Positions 34,903 to 43,249 of a stretch of DNA of 64,000 nt are shown in pieces. Every line of letters begins with the position of its first letter. The stretch's first letter is position 1. Both the position numbers and the translations under genes were made by a program. The DNA comes from Brevibacillus sp051967035 (GTDB lineage Bacteria; Bacillota; Bacilli; Brevibacillales; Brevibacillaceae), in assembly GCF_051967035.1 (NCBI RefSeq), contig NZ_JBQCKK010000006.1, positions 127,921-191,920 of the forward strand, in the 5' to 3' direction. Below the pieces are notes generated by a model that was not told the origin of the DNA, ran no database searches, and was given only the letters and a program-made list of their open reading frames with translations.

Positions 34903-35512
34903 TCTTTAACACGATCCCTTCCACCAGGTTCGAAACGTCCTCGGCAAAGTCAGCACAGTCTTCGAGCTTGTCGTAAATTTCCTTGAGTTTGATCGCTTCA
35001 ATCGGATTGGCATCAGGCGAATTTAACAAATCGGACACCATTTTGCGGTAATTGGAATCGGATTCATGCTCCAGATCCTTGATTTCCACAGCGATTTTCG
35101 CTACCACCTGATGATCGAGCTTGCGCAGCGTGCGAATCAGCTCAATCAACTTCGCCGAACATTTGACCAAAATGTTTGCCTGGGCCAACACACGCGGGTC
35201 CGGCTGACGAACTTGATAGAGATACATGCGATCCGCCACACCGTCAATGTAATCGATCATCGAGTCCATGGTGTGGGCGAGCTGATGGATGTCTTCACGC
35301 TCAAGCGGAGTGATAAAGGTGGAGTTCAATTCGTTCATGATGCGGCGAACGATTTCATCCCCTTCTTTTTCGACAGCCTTGATTGCCTTCACTTTGGCTT
35401 CCACATCTTGATAGTTTCCAATCATTTCATAAAAAAGATGAGTCCCTTTGTGCACCGTGGCAATCTGCTGTTCAAACAGATCAAAGAAGATATACTTGTT
35501 CGATTTCAACAT
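34895..35512 (-). CDS. DUF47 family PhoU-like protein, partner of Pit
   Basis: A 205-residue helical protein of the DUF47/YkaA family with EKEGDEIVRRIMNEL and the PhoU-like DLEHESDSNYRKMVSDL. The ATG at 35512 follows GAAGGA; an in-frame GTG 15 nt earlier abuts AAAGGA and is less likely. It is translationally coupled to pit and carries the operon promoter upstream. It probably controls phosphate uptake by contact with Pit (inference from the family). Confidence 0.93.
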   Translation of the reverse strand: MLKSNKYIFFDLFEQQIATVHKGTHLFYEMIGNYQDVEAKVKAIKAVEKEGDEIVRRIMNELNSTFITPLEREDIHQLAHTMDSMIDYIDGVADRMYLYQVRQPDPRVLAQANILVKCSAKLIELIRTLRKLDHQVVAKIAVEIKDLEHESDSNYRKMVSDLLNSPDANPIEAIKLKEIYDKLEDCADFAEDVSNLVEGIVLKNA

Positions 35513-35553
35513 ATGGTCCTTCTTCACTCCTTTGGATAAATCACACCTAACCG

Positions 35554-35582
35554 ATTATATCGGAAGTTATTGTGGACGTAAA
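35554..35582 (-). promoter_or_regulatory. Promoter of the DUF47-pit operon
   Basis: TTTACG (35577-35582), 17 nt, TATAAT (35554-35559). No Pho box was evident in the A/T-rich gap up to 35698. Confidence 0.7.
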
Positions 35583-35698
35583 TTTAAATTCAAGGGCAAG
35601 TGTGTAGATTTTTCTTTAAAAAAATATTAAGTTTTTGTAAATCTCCTTTACAAACAAATCCCCGTCTCCTTGCGAGCGACAGGTATTAGTCTTGCCAT

Positions 35699-36355
35699 CT
35701 ATATTCTCCTTTCATGCGTAGCGACGATCATGCAATCTTTCTTTTTCTTTGCCTCGTACATCAGCGTGTCTGCCTTGTGTGTCAATTCTTCTGCCGTAGC
35801 TGCATGTCTGGGGTAGGAAGCGACGCCGATACTGACCGTCACCCCGGACAGCGTGTGCCGCACCTGCTCTTGTATCCGCTCTGCGATCGCGAGTGCCGCA
35901 TGGGTATCGGCCTGCTTCAGCAGCACGACAAATTCTTCTCCGCCCCAGCGGCCAACCGTATCCTGGCTGCGCACGTTAGCTTGCAGGAGAGAAGCGAATT
36001 GGCAGAGCAGCCGGTCCCCTTCCATATGTCCATGGCAATCATTGAATTGCTTGAAATTATCCAGGTCGATAAATAACAGCGTGATCGGATAGTGCTGATG
36101 CTTCGCCTGCTTGACCTCGCGAATCAATCGGTCCGAAAAACGGCGATTGACCAGGACGCCCGTCAGCGAGTCGTGATAGGCCATTTGACGCAGACGGTTC
36201 ACATATGTTCCCAGCCTGTATCCCGCTGCTATCTGGATCAGGGCCGCCAACACGACGAACAGCCCTGTCAGCTGCTCGTCAGGCAGCCTGTATACCGTGA
36301 GCCAAATCAAGATAATCAGACAGGACACACCCATGCCAATCCAGCGTGAGTCCAA
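35699..36355 (-). CDS. Membrane-bound diguanylate cyclase (GGDEF)
   Basis: About 218 residues: two membrane helices (about 6-22 and 30-48), then a GGDEF domain with DSLTGVLVNRRFSD, DLDNFKQFND and active site WGGEEFV. An inhibitory I-site RSQD lies five residues before GGEEF. It should make cyclic di-GMP with product feedback. There is no sensor domain between the helices. The start is TTG at 36355, 8 nt after GGAGGTGG; a GTG at 36367 lies inside the ribosome site. The 285-nt gap 36368-36652 upstream has ACCTAT/ATAGGT around 36432 and no other supported feature. Confidence 0.9.
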   Translation of the reverse strand: MDSRWIGMGVSCLIILIWLTVYRLPDEQLTGLFVVLAALIQIAAGYRLGTYVNRLRQMAYHDSLTGVLVNRRFSDRLIREVKQAKHQHYPITLLFIDLDNFKQFNDCHGHMEGDRLLCQFASLLQANVRSQDTVGRWGGEEFVVLLKQADTHAALAIAERIQEQVRHTLSGVTVSIGVASYPRHAATAEELTHKADTLMYEAKKKKDCMIVATHERRI

Positions 36356-36652
36356 GGTACTCTCCACCTCCCGTCCATCCCATGTAGCAGAGATGCGCGC
36401 AAAACCAATACATAAGTCCTAATATTTACACCTATCGTATAGGTCTTATTTCGTGTATGTAGGGATATTTTACCTGTCTTTTTGCCGCGGTTCAAGCACG
36501 ATTCTGCAGAATAGTTCGATGACTCCTCCCGCGCATCTGGTTTCCGCGGCCTTTTCGCCTGAATTTTCTCATTTCTCCTTGTCCGCTTTCTTTGTATAAT
36601 GAGTGAGCTATACCAACAAAAAAGGATGGATCGATAGGGAGGAATTAACCGA

Positions 36653-37888
36653 ATGGTTTGGTTTCAACAGCTGATCGCCCGCTACGACACGACGATCTGG
36701 ATTCGTGTCATCGGAACGATCCTTACTACTTTTGCAGGTTTCATGCTTCGGCCGTTCCTCGCCTTCTATCTGTATGACAGGATGGACGGAGATCTGCTCG
36801 TAGCTGCGATGGTCACCAGCCTGCAGCCGTTGACGAGCATCGTCTCCGGCTTTTTTGCCGGGAGCCTCTCCGACCGTTACGGCCGGAAGCCGCTGATGAT
36901 CGCCGCTTTGGCGATTGAAGCGTTCTCGATGGCCGGATATATCTGGGCGGAATCGCTGTTTGCCTTTGCAGCGCTCACCGTTTTGAACGGGATCGGCGCT
37001 TCCTTGTTCTGGCCAGCTGCTAGCGCGCAAATCACCGACGTCGTGCCGGAGGAAAAGCGCAGCGAAGTATTCGCGCTTCTGCACACCGCGCTGAATCTCG
37101 GTGCCGCCGCCGGCCCGCTGATCGGCGTCACCCTCTATAAAATCAACCCGGCGATTGCGTTTGCCATCTGCTCCTGCATGCTGTTCGTCTACGCTCTGCT
37201 CATCCTCTGGAAGATACCGGAGACGCTGCCCGCGCACATCCGGGCACAGGCTCGTCACGCTGCTGCCCAGAGGGACAACGCTCCCCAGATGAAGCTGACC
37301 GAGCATCCTGCGCTCATCTGGATGACGCTCGCAGCGCTCCCCGTATCGCTTTTGTACTCGCAGGTGGAGATCATTTTGCCGCAGCATTTGCGCACCCAAT
37401 ACGCCGACTTTCTCAGCGTCTTCGCCACTCTTTTGACCATCAACGGGATTTTGGTCGTCTGTTGCCAGATTGCGATTGCCAAGTTCGCCGATCGCTTCCC
37501 TGCCCACCGGGTCATTCTCACGGCCTATTTGTTTCTGGCCTGCGTCGGCTTTGGCTACGGCTGGGCGCCTGGCTTTCTCCTTCTCGTGCTCGCCGAAGTT
37601 CTGTTTACAATTGGCGAAATGCTGTACGGTCCGCAAATTCAAAAAGCCATCTCCGTCATGGCCCCGGAGCAATATCGCGGTCGCTATTTTGCGATCTTTG
37701 GCGCGAACTGGAGCATCACGGGCACGATCGGCCCCAGTGTGGGTGCCGTCGCATTCAAAGGGATCGGGGGCGCCTTCTGGTTCTCGATACTCGGCCTGCT
37801 GCTTCTGGTCGGCGGACTTTTTCAATACCGCTTTGTCAAAAAGGCAACCCGTGCGCCGGAAGAAGGAGTCCCGTTGCTGTCGAACTGA
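36653..37888 (+). CDS. MFS transporter, multidrug-efflux type
   Basis: A 411-residue major facilitator with about 12 helices. The loop 2-3 motif is GSLSDRYGRKPLM and motif C-like NLGAAAGPLIGV lies in helix 5, typical of drug:H+ antiporters of the DHA1 kind. AGGGAGG precedes the ATG. A TATAAT lies near 36595 without a clear -35. It is 154 nt upstream of the type III polyketide synthase on the same strand, so it could export or be co-expressed with its product (inference). Confidence 0.9.
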   Translation: MVWFQQLIARYDTTIWIRVIGTILTTFAGFMLRPFLAFYLYDRMDGDLLVAAMVTSLQPLTSIVSGFFAGSLSDRYGRKPLMIAALAIEAFSMAGYIWAESLFAFAALTVLNGIGASLFWPAASAQITDVVPEEKRSEVFALLHTALNLGAAAGPLIGVTLYKINPAIAFAICSCMLFVYALLILWKIPETLPAHIRAQARHAAAQRDNAPQMKLTEHPALIWMTLAALPVSLLYSQVEIILPQHLRTQYADFLSVFATLLTINGILVVCCQIAIAKFADRFPAHRVILTAYLFLACVGFGYGWAPGFLLLVLAEVLFTIGEMLYGPQIQKAISVMAPEQYRGRYFAIFGANWSITGTIGPSVGAVAFKGIGGAFWFSILGLLLLVGGLFQYRFVKKATRAPEEGVPLLSN

Positions 37889-38042
37889 ATGGAAACGAAA
37901 TGGGCCGGGCGCTATCGCTTTTTCTGCTGCTGGCACGATCGGTTCCTGTCGTCGCGCTGAATGGCAATGAATTGGAATCAATTGGAAGGGGAACCCTACT
38001 TATACACCTTATCCACTATGAAAAATCGGGAGTGAAAAGGAT

Positions 38043-39113
38043 ATGCCCCGTATTGAATCCATTGCGACAGCCGTTCCGCCGCATGAAGTATCCACGGAAG
38101 AGTCCATGCAGCTTGCCCGCCATTTTTTTCAGGACGCTTTTCCCGACATCGACCGGCTCCTGCCGATCTTTGCCCACAGCCACATTGAAAAACGGCATTT
38201 TTGCATGCCGCTGGACTGGTTCTCCAGCGACTGGCCGTTTGCCGAAAAGAACAAGCTGTACATTCAGCACGCGGAAGCCTTATCGCTTGCCGCTGCGCGA
38301 AAATGCCTGGAAAAAGCCGGACTTGCGCCGACCGATATCGATTGTCTCGTATTCGTCTCCAGCACCGGGATTGCCACGCCAAGCATGGATTCGCGCCTGG
38401 TCAACAGTCTCGGGCTGCGCTCCGATAGTACGCGCATTCCGCTGTGGGGGTTAGGCTGTGCCGGAGGAGCAATGGGCTTGTCCCGCTCCTGCGAGTACGC
38501 CGGGGCCTATCCCGGACGCAGAGTGCTGCTCATCAGCGTCGAGCTGTGCGGGCTGACTTTTATTCGCCAGGATTTGTCCAAAAGCAATCTGGTGGCGACG
38601 TGTTTGTTCGGGGACGGGGCCGCAGCCGTCGTGGTCAGCGGCGACCGTGTCCAAACCTCCCCCCGGGAAACGTCGCCCCGCATCCAGTTTTGCGATGCCC
38701 GCACCACGACATGGCCGGATACGCTCGATGTCATGGGCTGGGAGCTGACGGAGCCGGGGTTGAAGGTGATTTTCTCCCGCGACATTCCTACCTTGATTCA
38801 GACGTACATGCGCGAAAACGTAGACAGCTTTCTGGCGTCGCATGAGACGACTATCGATCGCCTGCGCCACTTTATTTTCCATCCGGGAGGAGCCAAGGTC
38901 TTGAACGCGTACCAGGCTTCGCTCGGCATCAATGCCCAGGCCACGCGCCACTCCGAAGAGGTGCTGCGCCATTTTGGCAACATGTCTTCGCCAACCGTCC
39001 TGTTTGTCCTGGAAAAAAGCATGGAGCAAGCCTGGGAGCCGGGAGACCGCGGCTTGGTGGCGGCGCTTGGGCCCGGGTTCAGCTCGGAGCTGCTCCTCTT
39101 GGAAGCGAGGTAG
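38043..39113 (+). CDS. bpsA: Type III polyketide synthase (BpsA/BcsA-like)
   Basis: A 356-residue chalcone-synthase-fold enzyme. The catalytic triad Cys (WGLGCAGGAMG), His (FIFHPGGAKV) and Asn (HFGNMSSPTV) is complete, and the C-terminal LGPGFSSELLLL is typical. B. subtilis BpsA makes long-chain alkylpyrones from fatty acyl-CoA and malonyl-CoA, and its neighbour BpsB methylates them. Here the next gene is that methyltransferase, 6 nt downstream, which supports the call. GGGAG and AAAAGGA lie before the ATG. Confidence 0.93.
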   Translation: MPRIESIATAVPPHEVSTEESMQLARHFFQDAFPDIDRLLPIFAHSHIEKRHFCMPLDWFSSDWPFAEKNKLYIQHAEALSLAAARKCLEKAGLAPTDIDCLVFVSSTGIATPSMDSRLVNSLGLRSDSTRIPLWGLGCAGGAMGLSRSCEYAGAYPGRRVLLISVELCGLTFIRQDLSKSNLVATCLFGDGAAAVVVSGDRVQTSPRETSPRIQFCDARTTTWPDTLDVMGWELTEPGLKVIFSRDIPTLIQTYMRENVDSFLASHETTIDRLRHFIFHPGGAKVLNAYQASLGINAQATRHSEEVLRHFGNMSSPTVLFVLEKSMEQAWEPGDRGLVAALGPGFSSELLLLEAR

Positions 39114-39119
39114 GGGGCG

Positions 39120-39644
39120 ATGCTCTTTTTCGTCGCGGTGATGGCCGCGGTTTGCCTGCAACGCTTCTGCGAATTGATGCTGGCTGCGCGAAACGCCCGC
39201 TACGTGCGCGCCAGAGGAGGCGTCGAGGTCGGCGCCAGCCATTACAAATACATCGTGCTTCTGCATCTTTGCTTTTTTGTCAGCCTGGTGACGGAAGTAG
39301 TCGCTACAGGCAGTGCTTTCGCGCTTCCTCCGTGGTGGGCGTATTGCTTTGGCCTGTTTTTGGCGGCACAGCTGCTCCGCTACTGGTGCATCCTGAGTCT
39401 TGGCAAACGGTGGAACACGCGAATTCTGGTCATTCCAGGCGAAGAACCACTCCGGCGGGGACCGTACCGCTTGCTTCGCCATCCGAATTACGTCGTCGTG
39501 GCGATCGAGCTGTTTACCCTCCCGCTGACGTTTTCCGCCGTGCATACGGCCATCGCCTTTACGCTCCTGAACGCCTGGCTGCTGCTGCGCGTGCGTATTC
39601 CGCTGGAAGAAAAAAGCGTGTATGAAGGCGAAGAATCGCCATAA
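39120..39644 (+). CDS. bpsB: Isoprenylcysteine carboxyl methyltransferase family protein (BpsB/YpbQ-like)
   Basis: A 174-residue membrane methyltransferase with four to five helices and the ICMT signature RRGPYRLLRHPNYVVV near residue 110. In B. subtilis the homologue next to the type III PKS O-methylates alkylpyrones. The gene starts 6 nt after bpsA with a GGGGG ribosome site and ends in a strong terminator. Confidence 0.92.
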   Translation: MLFFVAVMAAVCLQRFCELMLAARNARYVRARGGVEVGASHYKYIVLLHLCFFVSLVTEVVATGSAFALPPWWAYCFGLFLAAQLLRYWCILSLGKRWNTRILVIPGEEPLRRGPYRLLRHPNYVVVAIELFTLPLTFSAVHTAIAFTLLNAWLLLRVRIPLEEKSVYEGEESP

Positions 39645-39677
39645 AAAAAGTCTATGGCACCAGCCACAGACTTTTTT
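39643..39677 (+). terminator. Intrinsic terminator of bpsA-bpsB
   Basis: AAAAAAGTCTATGGC and GCCACAGACTTTTTT pair with one mismatch around ACCA. Confidence 0.85.
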
Positions 39678-39758
39678 CCTGTTTACAGGTTTACGATGGG
39701 ACGAATGGAGGAAAAGAAAAGGAATACGTTACTATAAGTCCCGTGAGGTGGAGCCAGC

Positions 39759-40079
39759 GTGAACCGAATCCATATCGTAGAGCCTCTGGAAGCAAAGCGC
39801 ATCATCGTGCGTGACTTCCTCAGCCTGATGAAGACCTTGCCCAATCAGGACGATGCCGCCAGCGTTCAGACATTTCTCCGCTACCTGCAAAGCTTGCTCA
39901 GAATCAAGCAGGTCATCCCGCCGATGGTCGAAATCATGACGCTCATCAAAACGGACAAGCCGATCCTCTACCATTCCGCTCGTCGCTCCATTCTGTCCTC
40001 CAGCAATTTGCACATGCTTTTCCAGATTGAAATGGATGTGGAACTGGCACAGAAGAGACTCGCGCAGTACGATCAATAA
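39759..40079 (+). CDS. Unrecognised helical protein (106 residues)
   Basis: A GTG start at 39759 has GAGGTGG upstream. The 106-residue product is predicted mostly helical, soluble and amphipathic (FLSLMKTLPNQDDAASVQTF), with no signal peptide, cysteine cluster or membrane segment. No family was recognised. It stands alone between the bps terminator and the convergent aminopeptidase, with a -10-like TACTAT at 39730. Confidence 0.75.
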   Translation: MNRIHIVEPLEAKRIIVRDFLSLMKTLPNQDDAASVQTFLRYLQSLLRIKQVIPPMVEIMTLIKTDKPILYHSARRSILSSSNLHMLFQIEMDVELAQKRLAQYDQ

Positions 40080-40094
40080 TCGTCCGGGCGGGGG

Positions 40095-41207
40095 TTACTT
40101 CAGGTTTTCCGGATTGAGTCCGTCCAGCTCGGGAATGACAAAGCGGCCGTCTTTGCGGATCAGGACGCCATCGAACCAGATTTCTCCCCCGCCCCACTCC
40201 GGACGCTGGATGGAAACCATATCCCAGTGAATCGACGACTTGTTTCCGTTGTACGCCTCATCGTAGCATTGGCCGGGCGTGAAGTGGAAGCTGCCGTCGA
40301 TTTTTTCGTCGAACAGAATGTCTTTCATCGGATTGCGGATAAATGGGTTGACCCCGATCGCAAACTCGCCGATGTAGCGCGCGCCCTCGTCGGTATCGAG
40401 AATGTCGTTCAGTCTTTGGCTGTCGTTGGCGGTCGCCTCGACGATTTTGCCGTCGCGGAAGGTCAGGCGAACGTTTTCAAACGTAAAGCCATGGTACGGC
40501 GTAGGCGCATTGTGGGTAATCGTGCCGTTGACGGAGTTTTTCACCGGAGCCGTATACACTTCCCCATCCGGGATGTTGCGCAGACCCGCACATTTGACCG
40601 CGGGGATGTCTTTGATCGAAAACGTCAGATCTGTACCCGGTCCGACCAGACGGACTTCATCTGTGCGGTTCATCAGGTCAACCAGGCTGTCCATCGCCTT
40701 GTCCATTTTCCCATAATCCAGATTGCACACCTGAAAGTAAAAATCTTCAAACGCTGCCGTAGACATGTTCGCCAATTGAGCCATGGACGGGTTCGGGTAG
40801 CGGAGTACCACCCATTTCGTTTTGGGCACGCGGACATTCAAGACGGGCAGCTCGTACAAGCGGGAGTACATGCCCAGCTTGTCTCCCGGAACATCTGCCA
40901 GCTCATTAATATTGTCGGCTGCGCGGATGCCGATATAGCCTTGCATGTTTTCCATGAGGGCCACTTCGTTTTCCGCCATGATTTTCAGTTGCTCCTCGTT
41001 GCAATTCATCGCGATTTCACGGCTGACGGCCGGATCGATCTGCTGGACATACGGACTGCCGCCCGCCTTGTAAATCTCGCGGATCAGGGCAGATATCAGT
41101 TCAGGCGTCTTTCCTTTGGCGTTAATCAGGATATTTTCCCCTGGCTGTACACGGACGGAATAGTTCACCAGGTTATAGGCCAATTGCTCCAAACGAGAGT
41201 CTCTCAT
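40095..41207 (-). CDS. Aminopeptidase, M29 family (AmpS/AmpT-like)
   Basis: A 370-residue thermophilic-type metallo-aminopeptidase. Likely metal ligands are the Glu of NIPDGEVYTAP and YIGEFAIG and the His-x-Asp of SSIHWDMV; GQCYDEAY adds the conserved tyrosine. The ATG at 41207 has AAGGGTG 8 nt upstream; a GTG 9 nt earlier abuts the ribosome site. It releases N-terminal amino acids from peptides in the cytosol. Monocistronic by position. Confidence 0.93.
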   Translation of the reverse strand: MRDSRLEQLAYNLVNYSVRVQPGENILINAKGKTPELISALIREIYKAGGSPYVQQIDPAVSREIAMNCNEEQLKIMAENEVALMENMQGYIGIRAADNINELADVPGDKLGMYSRLYELPVLNVRVPKTKWVVLRYPNPSMAQLANMSTAAFEDFYFQVCNLDYGKMDKAMDSLVDLMNRTDEVRLVGPGTDLTFSIKDIPAVKCAGLRNIPDGEVYTAPVKNSVNGTITHNAPTPYHGFTFENVRLTFRDGKIVEATANDSQRLNDILDTDEGARYIGEFAIGVNPFIRNPMKDILFDEKIDGSFHFTPGQCYDEAYNGNKSSIHWDMVSIQRPEWGGGEIWFDGVLIRKDGRFVIPELDGLNPENLK

Positions 41208-41306
41208 GCGTGACACACCCTTCTCATATTCTGATCGTTCCCTTGTATTTTTGTCGATAAATCTCTATAAGTCAATAAAATTACATTTATCAAATAAACA
41301 AAGCAA

Positions 41307-41347
41307 CCAAGCCAGCTTAGTGCCCTCAGGCGAACAAGCTGGCTTGG
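41307..41347 (-). terminator. Long hairpin after the DUF4025 gene
   Basis: Perfect 12-bp arms CCAAGCCAGCTT/AAGCTGGCTTGG with an 17-nt loop, followed on the minus strand by T-rich TTGCTTTGTTTATTTG. Confidence 0.7.
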
Positions 41348-41368
41348 CTGTCGGTGTCAATCGGTCGG

Positions 41369-41536
41369 CTATTCGTGCTTCTCTCCGTCCTCGACTGTCC
41401 CCGTCTTGTACATATCGCTCACCTGCTCCTGTGTAGCCGTCAATCCGCTTGCTTCCTCATCCCCCTGCTTCCAGGCAGCTTCTCTCTGCCCTGTCTCGCC
41501 TATTGGCTGAGTGGGGCGGCTGTCACGCTCTGTCAT
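41369..41536 (-). CDS. DUF4025 domain protein (YozQ-like), 55 residues
   Basis: The ATG at 41534-41536 has AGAAGGAGG upstream. The hydrophilic, acidic 55-residue product contains SGLTATQEQVSDMYKTGTVE, which resembles the core of DUF4025 proteins such as B. subtilis YozQ (E-Q-V-S-D-x-Y-x-x-G-T). Family function is unknown; it occurs in spore formers. It has its own terminator and lies downstream of the repeat-protein terminator. Confidence 0.8.
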   Translation of the reverse strand: MTERDSRPTQPIGETGQREAAWKQGDEEASGLTATQEQVSDMYKTGTVEDGEKHE

Positions 41537-41684
41537 CCTCGCTTCCTCCTTCTCGCTCTTTTCGGTTAGTGTGCGCCAGGCGCTCCCGATCTAGCCATAG
41601 ATTCGAAAGCGGCTGCGCCCAGCCATTGGCGTCGCCTGCATCGCCCTTCTCCCGGATGAGCGTCTTGCCGCATGCGCATCGGTA

Positions 41685-41721
41685 CAAAAAAAGACGCCCT
41701 GCCCCTTGCGGCAAAGCGTCT
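41685..41721 (-). terminator. Intrinsic terminator of the repeat-protein gene
   Basis: AGACGC/GCGTCT with an inner TTTGCC/GGCAGG part is followed by seven T on the minus strand, 10 nt after the stop. Confidence 0.85.
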
Positions 41722-41730
41722 GTCTTGTCA

Positions 41731-42366
41731 TTATTTGTCTTTGTCAGCCGAAACATCAGGAACCATCAAGGACCAGCCGGTTCTGTTGGTCACATCTTGA
41801 GTGGCATTGCGCCCTATGACGATGCTTTCATCTTCTTTTGGCAAAGCGGCCCAGCCACTGTTCAACGCTTGAACGACCTGGAAGTTGTTCGTCGAAACGA
41901 ATTCATCTTCCACTGGCATCGCCTTCCAGCCACCGTTGGACGTCTGCACGATTTGATAGCGGTTCGTCGAAACGAACTCATCTTCTGCCGGAAGCGCCAT
42001 CCAACCGCCGTTTGTCGTTTGCACGACCTGATAACGATTCGTGGAGACAAACTGGTCTTCTGCTGGCAAGAGGGACCAGCCGGACGCAGAGGCTGCGTCA
42101 GCAACCACTTGCCCGTTTACGAAAACATACTCGTCTTCTCCGGGCAGTTTGACCCACGCTCCTTGTACAGTGCTTGCGGTTTGCGGCTGCCCAACGGCTG
42201 GCGCAGGAGCCGGTGCTGCTGTCGTGGTTTCAACGGCTGGTGCAGGCGTTGTCGCGGAAGCTTCCGTTGCGTTTGCGGAAGCGTCTTCCTGCGCACAGGC
42301 TGCCTGCGTAAACAGCGCTGCTCCGAGGATCAACGAACTCATCATCAGTGTGCCGCTTTTTTTCAT
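41731..42366 (-). CDS. Secreted protein with 25-residue tandem repeats
   Basis: 211 residues: a signal peptide (about 1-25), an Ala/Thr/Pro-rich linker (26-68), then repeats. Tryptophans at 71, 97, 122, 147, 172 and 198 mark units close to GWxxLPxEDEFVSTNRYQVV followed by QTTNG. The AAC in TQAAC could be a weak lipobox, but glutamine at -3 makes ordinary signal cleavage equally likely. No catalytic motif is seen; a structural or binding role at the cell surface is an inference. It follows marR by 63 nt on the same strand and may be co-transcribed with it. Confidence 0.85.
   Translation of the reverse strand: MKKSGTLMMSSLILGAALFTQAACAQEDASANATEASATTPAPAVETTTAAPAPAPAVGQPQTASTVQGAWVKLPGEDEYVFVNGQVVADAASASGWSLLPAEDQFVSTNRYQVVQTTNGGWMALPAEDEFVSTNRYQIVQTSNGGWKAMPVEDEFVSTNNFQVVQALNSGWAALPKEDESIVIGRNATQDVTNRTGWSLMVPDVSADKDK
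41776..42078 (-). repeat. Tandem 75-bp repeats inside the secreted protein gene
   Basis: Four units of 75-78 bp encode residues 97-197. The two central units are nearly identical at protein level, so slippage or recombination could change copy number. A fifth, divergent unit lies upstream (residues 71-96). Confidence 0.8.
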
Positions 42367-42429
42367 ATGTGTACACTCCCATTCCCGTGGTACACACCTT
42401 GCCCGCTGAAATGTCCCCTGAAGGCAACG

Positions 42430-42858
42430 CTACATGCATTGCTTCATTTTCCGCAAAAAGTACGTAAACTGCTCCAGTTCTTCGTCGCTCAGGTTTTCCA
42501 GCAGTTTTCCCACCAGTGCTCTTCTCTGGCACAAAAGCCCCTCCAGCATGGGGATAGCCTTTTGCGACAACGTAACCCATACGACTCTCCGATCCAGCTC
42601 GTCGCGAACCCGGTCGATGTAACCGGCTTTCACCAGCCGATTGAGCGCAATCGTAGTGGCACTGTTGGATTGCTTCAGAATAGTCGCCAGTTCGGAAACT
42701 GTGCTTCTTCCCTTTTGATGAAGCACTCGCAGCAAGATAAATTGTTTGGGACTTACCAGGTCCGCTTCCTCCAGCCAATGGCTGATAAAAAAGCGGGCCA
42801 TCTCGACGAATGCTCGATCCAGTTCCTCAATTTTACTGGCGCGGGACATGTCGCTCAC
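42430..42858 (-). CDS. MarR family transcriptional regulator
   Basis: A 142-residue winged-helix regulator. The DNA-binding region spans about residues 45-100, with STVSELATILKQSNSATTIA as the helix-turn-helix and the wing VRDELDRRVVWVTL. There is no conserved N-terminal cysteine of the OhrR kind, but cysteines occur near the C-terminus (LCQRR and KQCM). It probably controls itself and the downstream repeat-protein gene through the palindromes at 42897 and 43010. Confidence 0.93.
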   Translation of the reverse strand: MSDMSRASKIEELDRAFVEMARFFISHWLEEADLVSPKQFILLRVLHQKGRSTVSELATILKQSNSATTIALNRLVKAGYIDRVRDELDRRVVWVTLSQKAIPMLEGLLCQRRALVGKLLENLSDEELEQFTYFLRKMKQCM

Positions 42859-42896
42859 AACATCACCTATTTTCAGAAAGTAAATAATATAAGTAC

Positions 42897-42909
42897 TTTT
42901 ACTATAAAA
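42897..42909. promoter_or_regulatory. Putative MarR operator, copy 1
   Basis: TTTTACTATAAAA is a palindrome TTTTA/TAAAA with a 3-bp centre, 39 bp upstream of the marR start. The identity with copy 2 extends two bases (CT) to the right. Confidence 0.5.
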
Positions 42910-43009
42910 CTATATAGTGTACGTACCGGAAGATCAATAGACCTTCCAAAATTATTTCTTTCCTCGAAAGATATGTAGGAGCCCGGACAAAGTGTTTACC
43001 ACTTAATAT

Positions 43010-43022
43010 TTTTACTATAAAA
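43010..43022. promoter_or_regulatory. Putative MarR operator, copy 2
   Basis: An identical TTTTACTATAAAA lies 113 bp from copy 1, next to TTGACA at 43027. Between and around the copies, the 390-nt A/T-rich gap 42859-43249 holds a TATAAT at about 43159 that may belong to the signal peptidase gene; no further gene is supported. Confidence 0.45.
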
Positions 43023-43249
43023 CTTATTGACAACATTATCTTACCGCAAACAGGAAAAACTGACAATAGGCGAAGGTGGCAAAATCGTGACAGCGCCTTT
43101 TCCTTGCATCCCCCCATTTATTTCCTTGAATCGTATTCCGTATCGGTTCGTATTGCATGTATAATAGAGGGGCAGTCCCCGGCGCCGGGCGTTCTTTGTC
43201 TGCGGCAATCGTCTTGCCAGCGAAACCATCTACATAGGAGATCAAGTCA

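Noticed and set aside
41523..41756. 77-codon minus-strand frame between the repeat protein and the DUF4025 gene
   Set aside because: It starts inside the repeat-protein gene, reads through its terminator and lacks a ribosome site.
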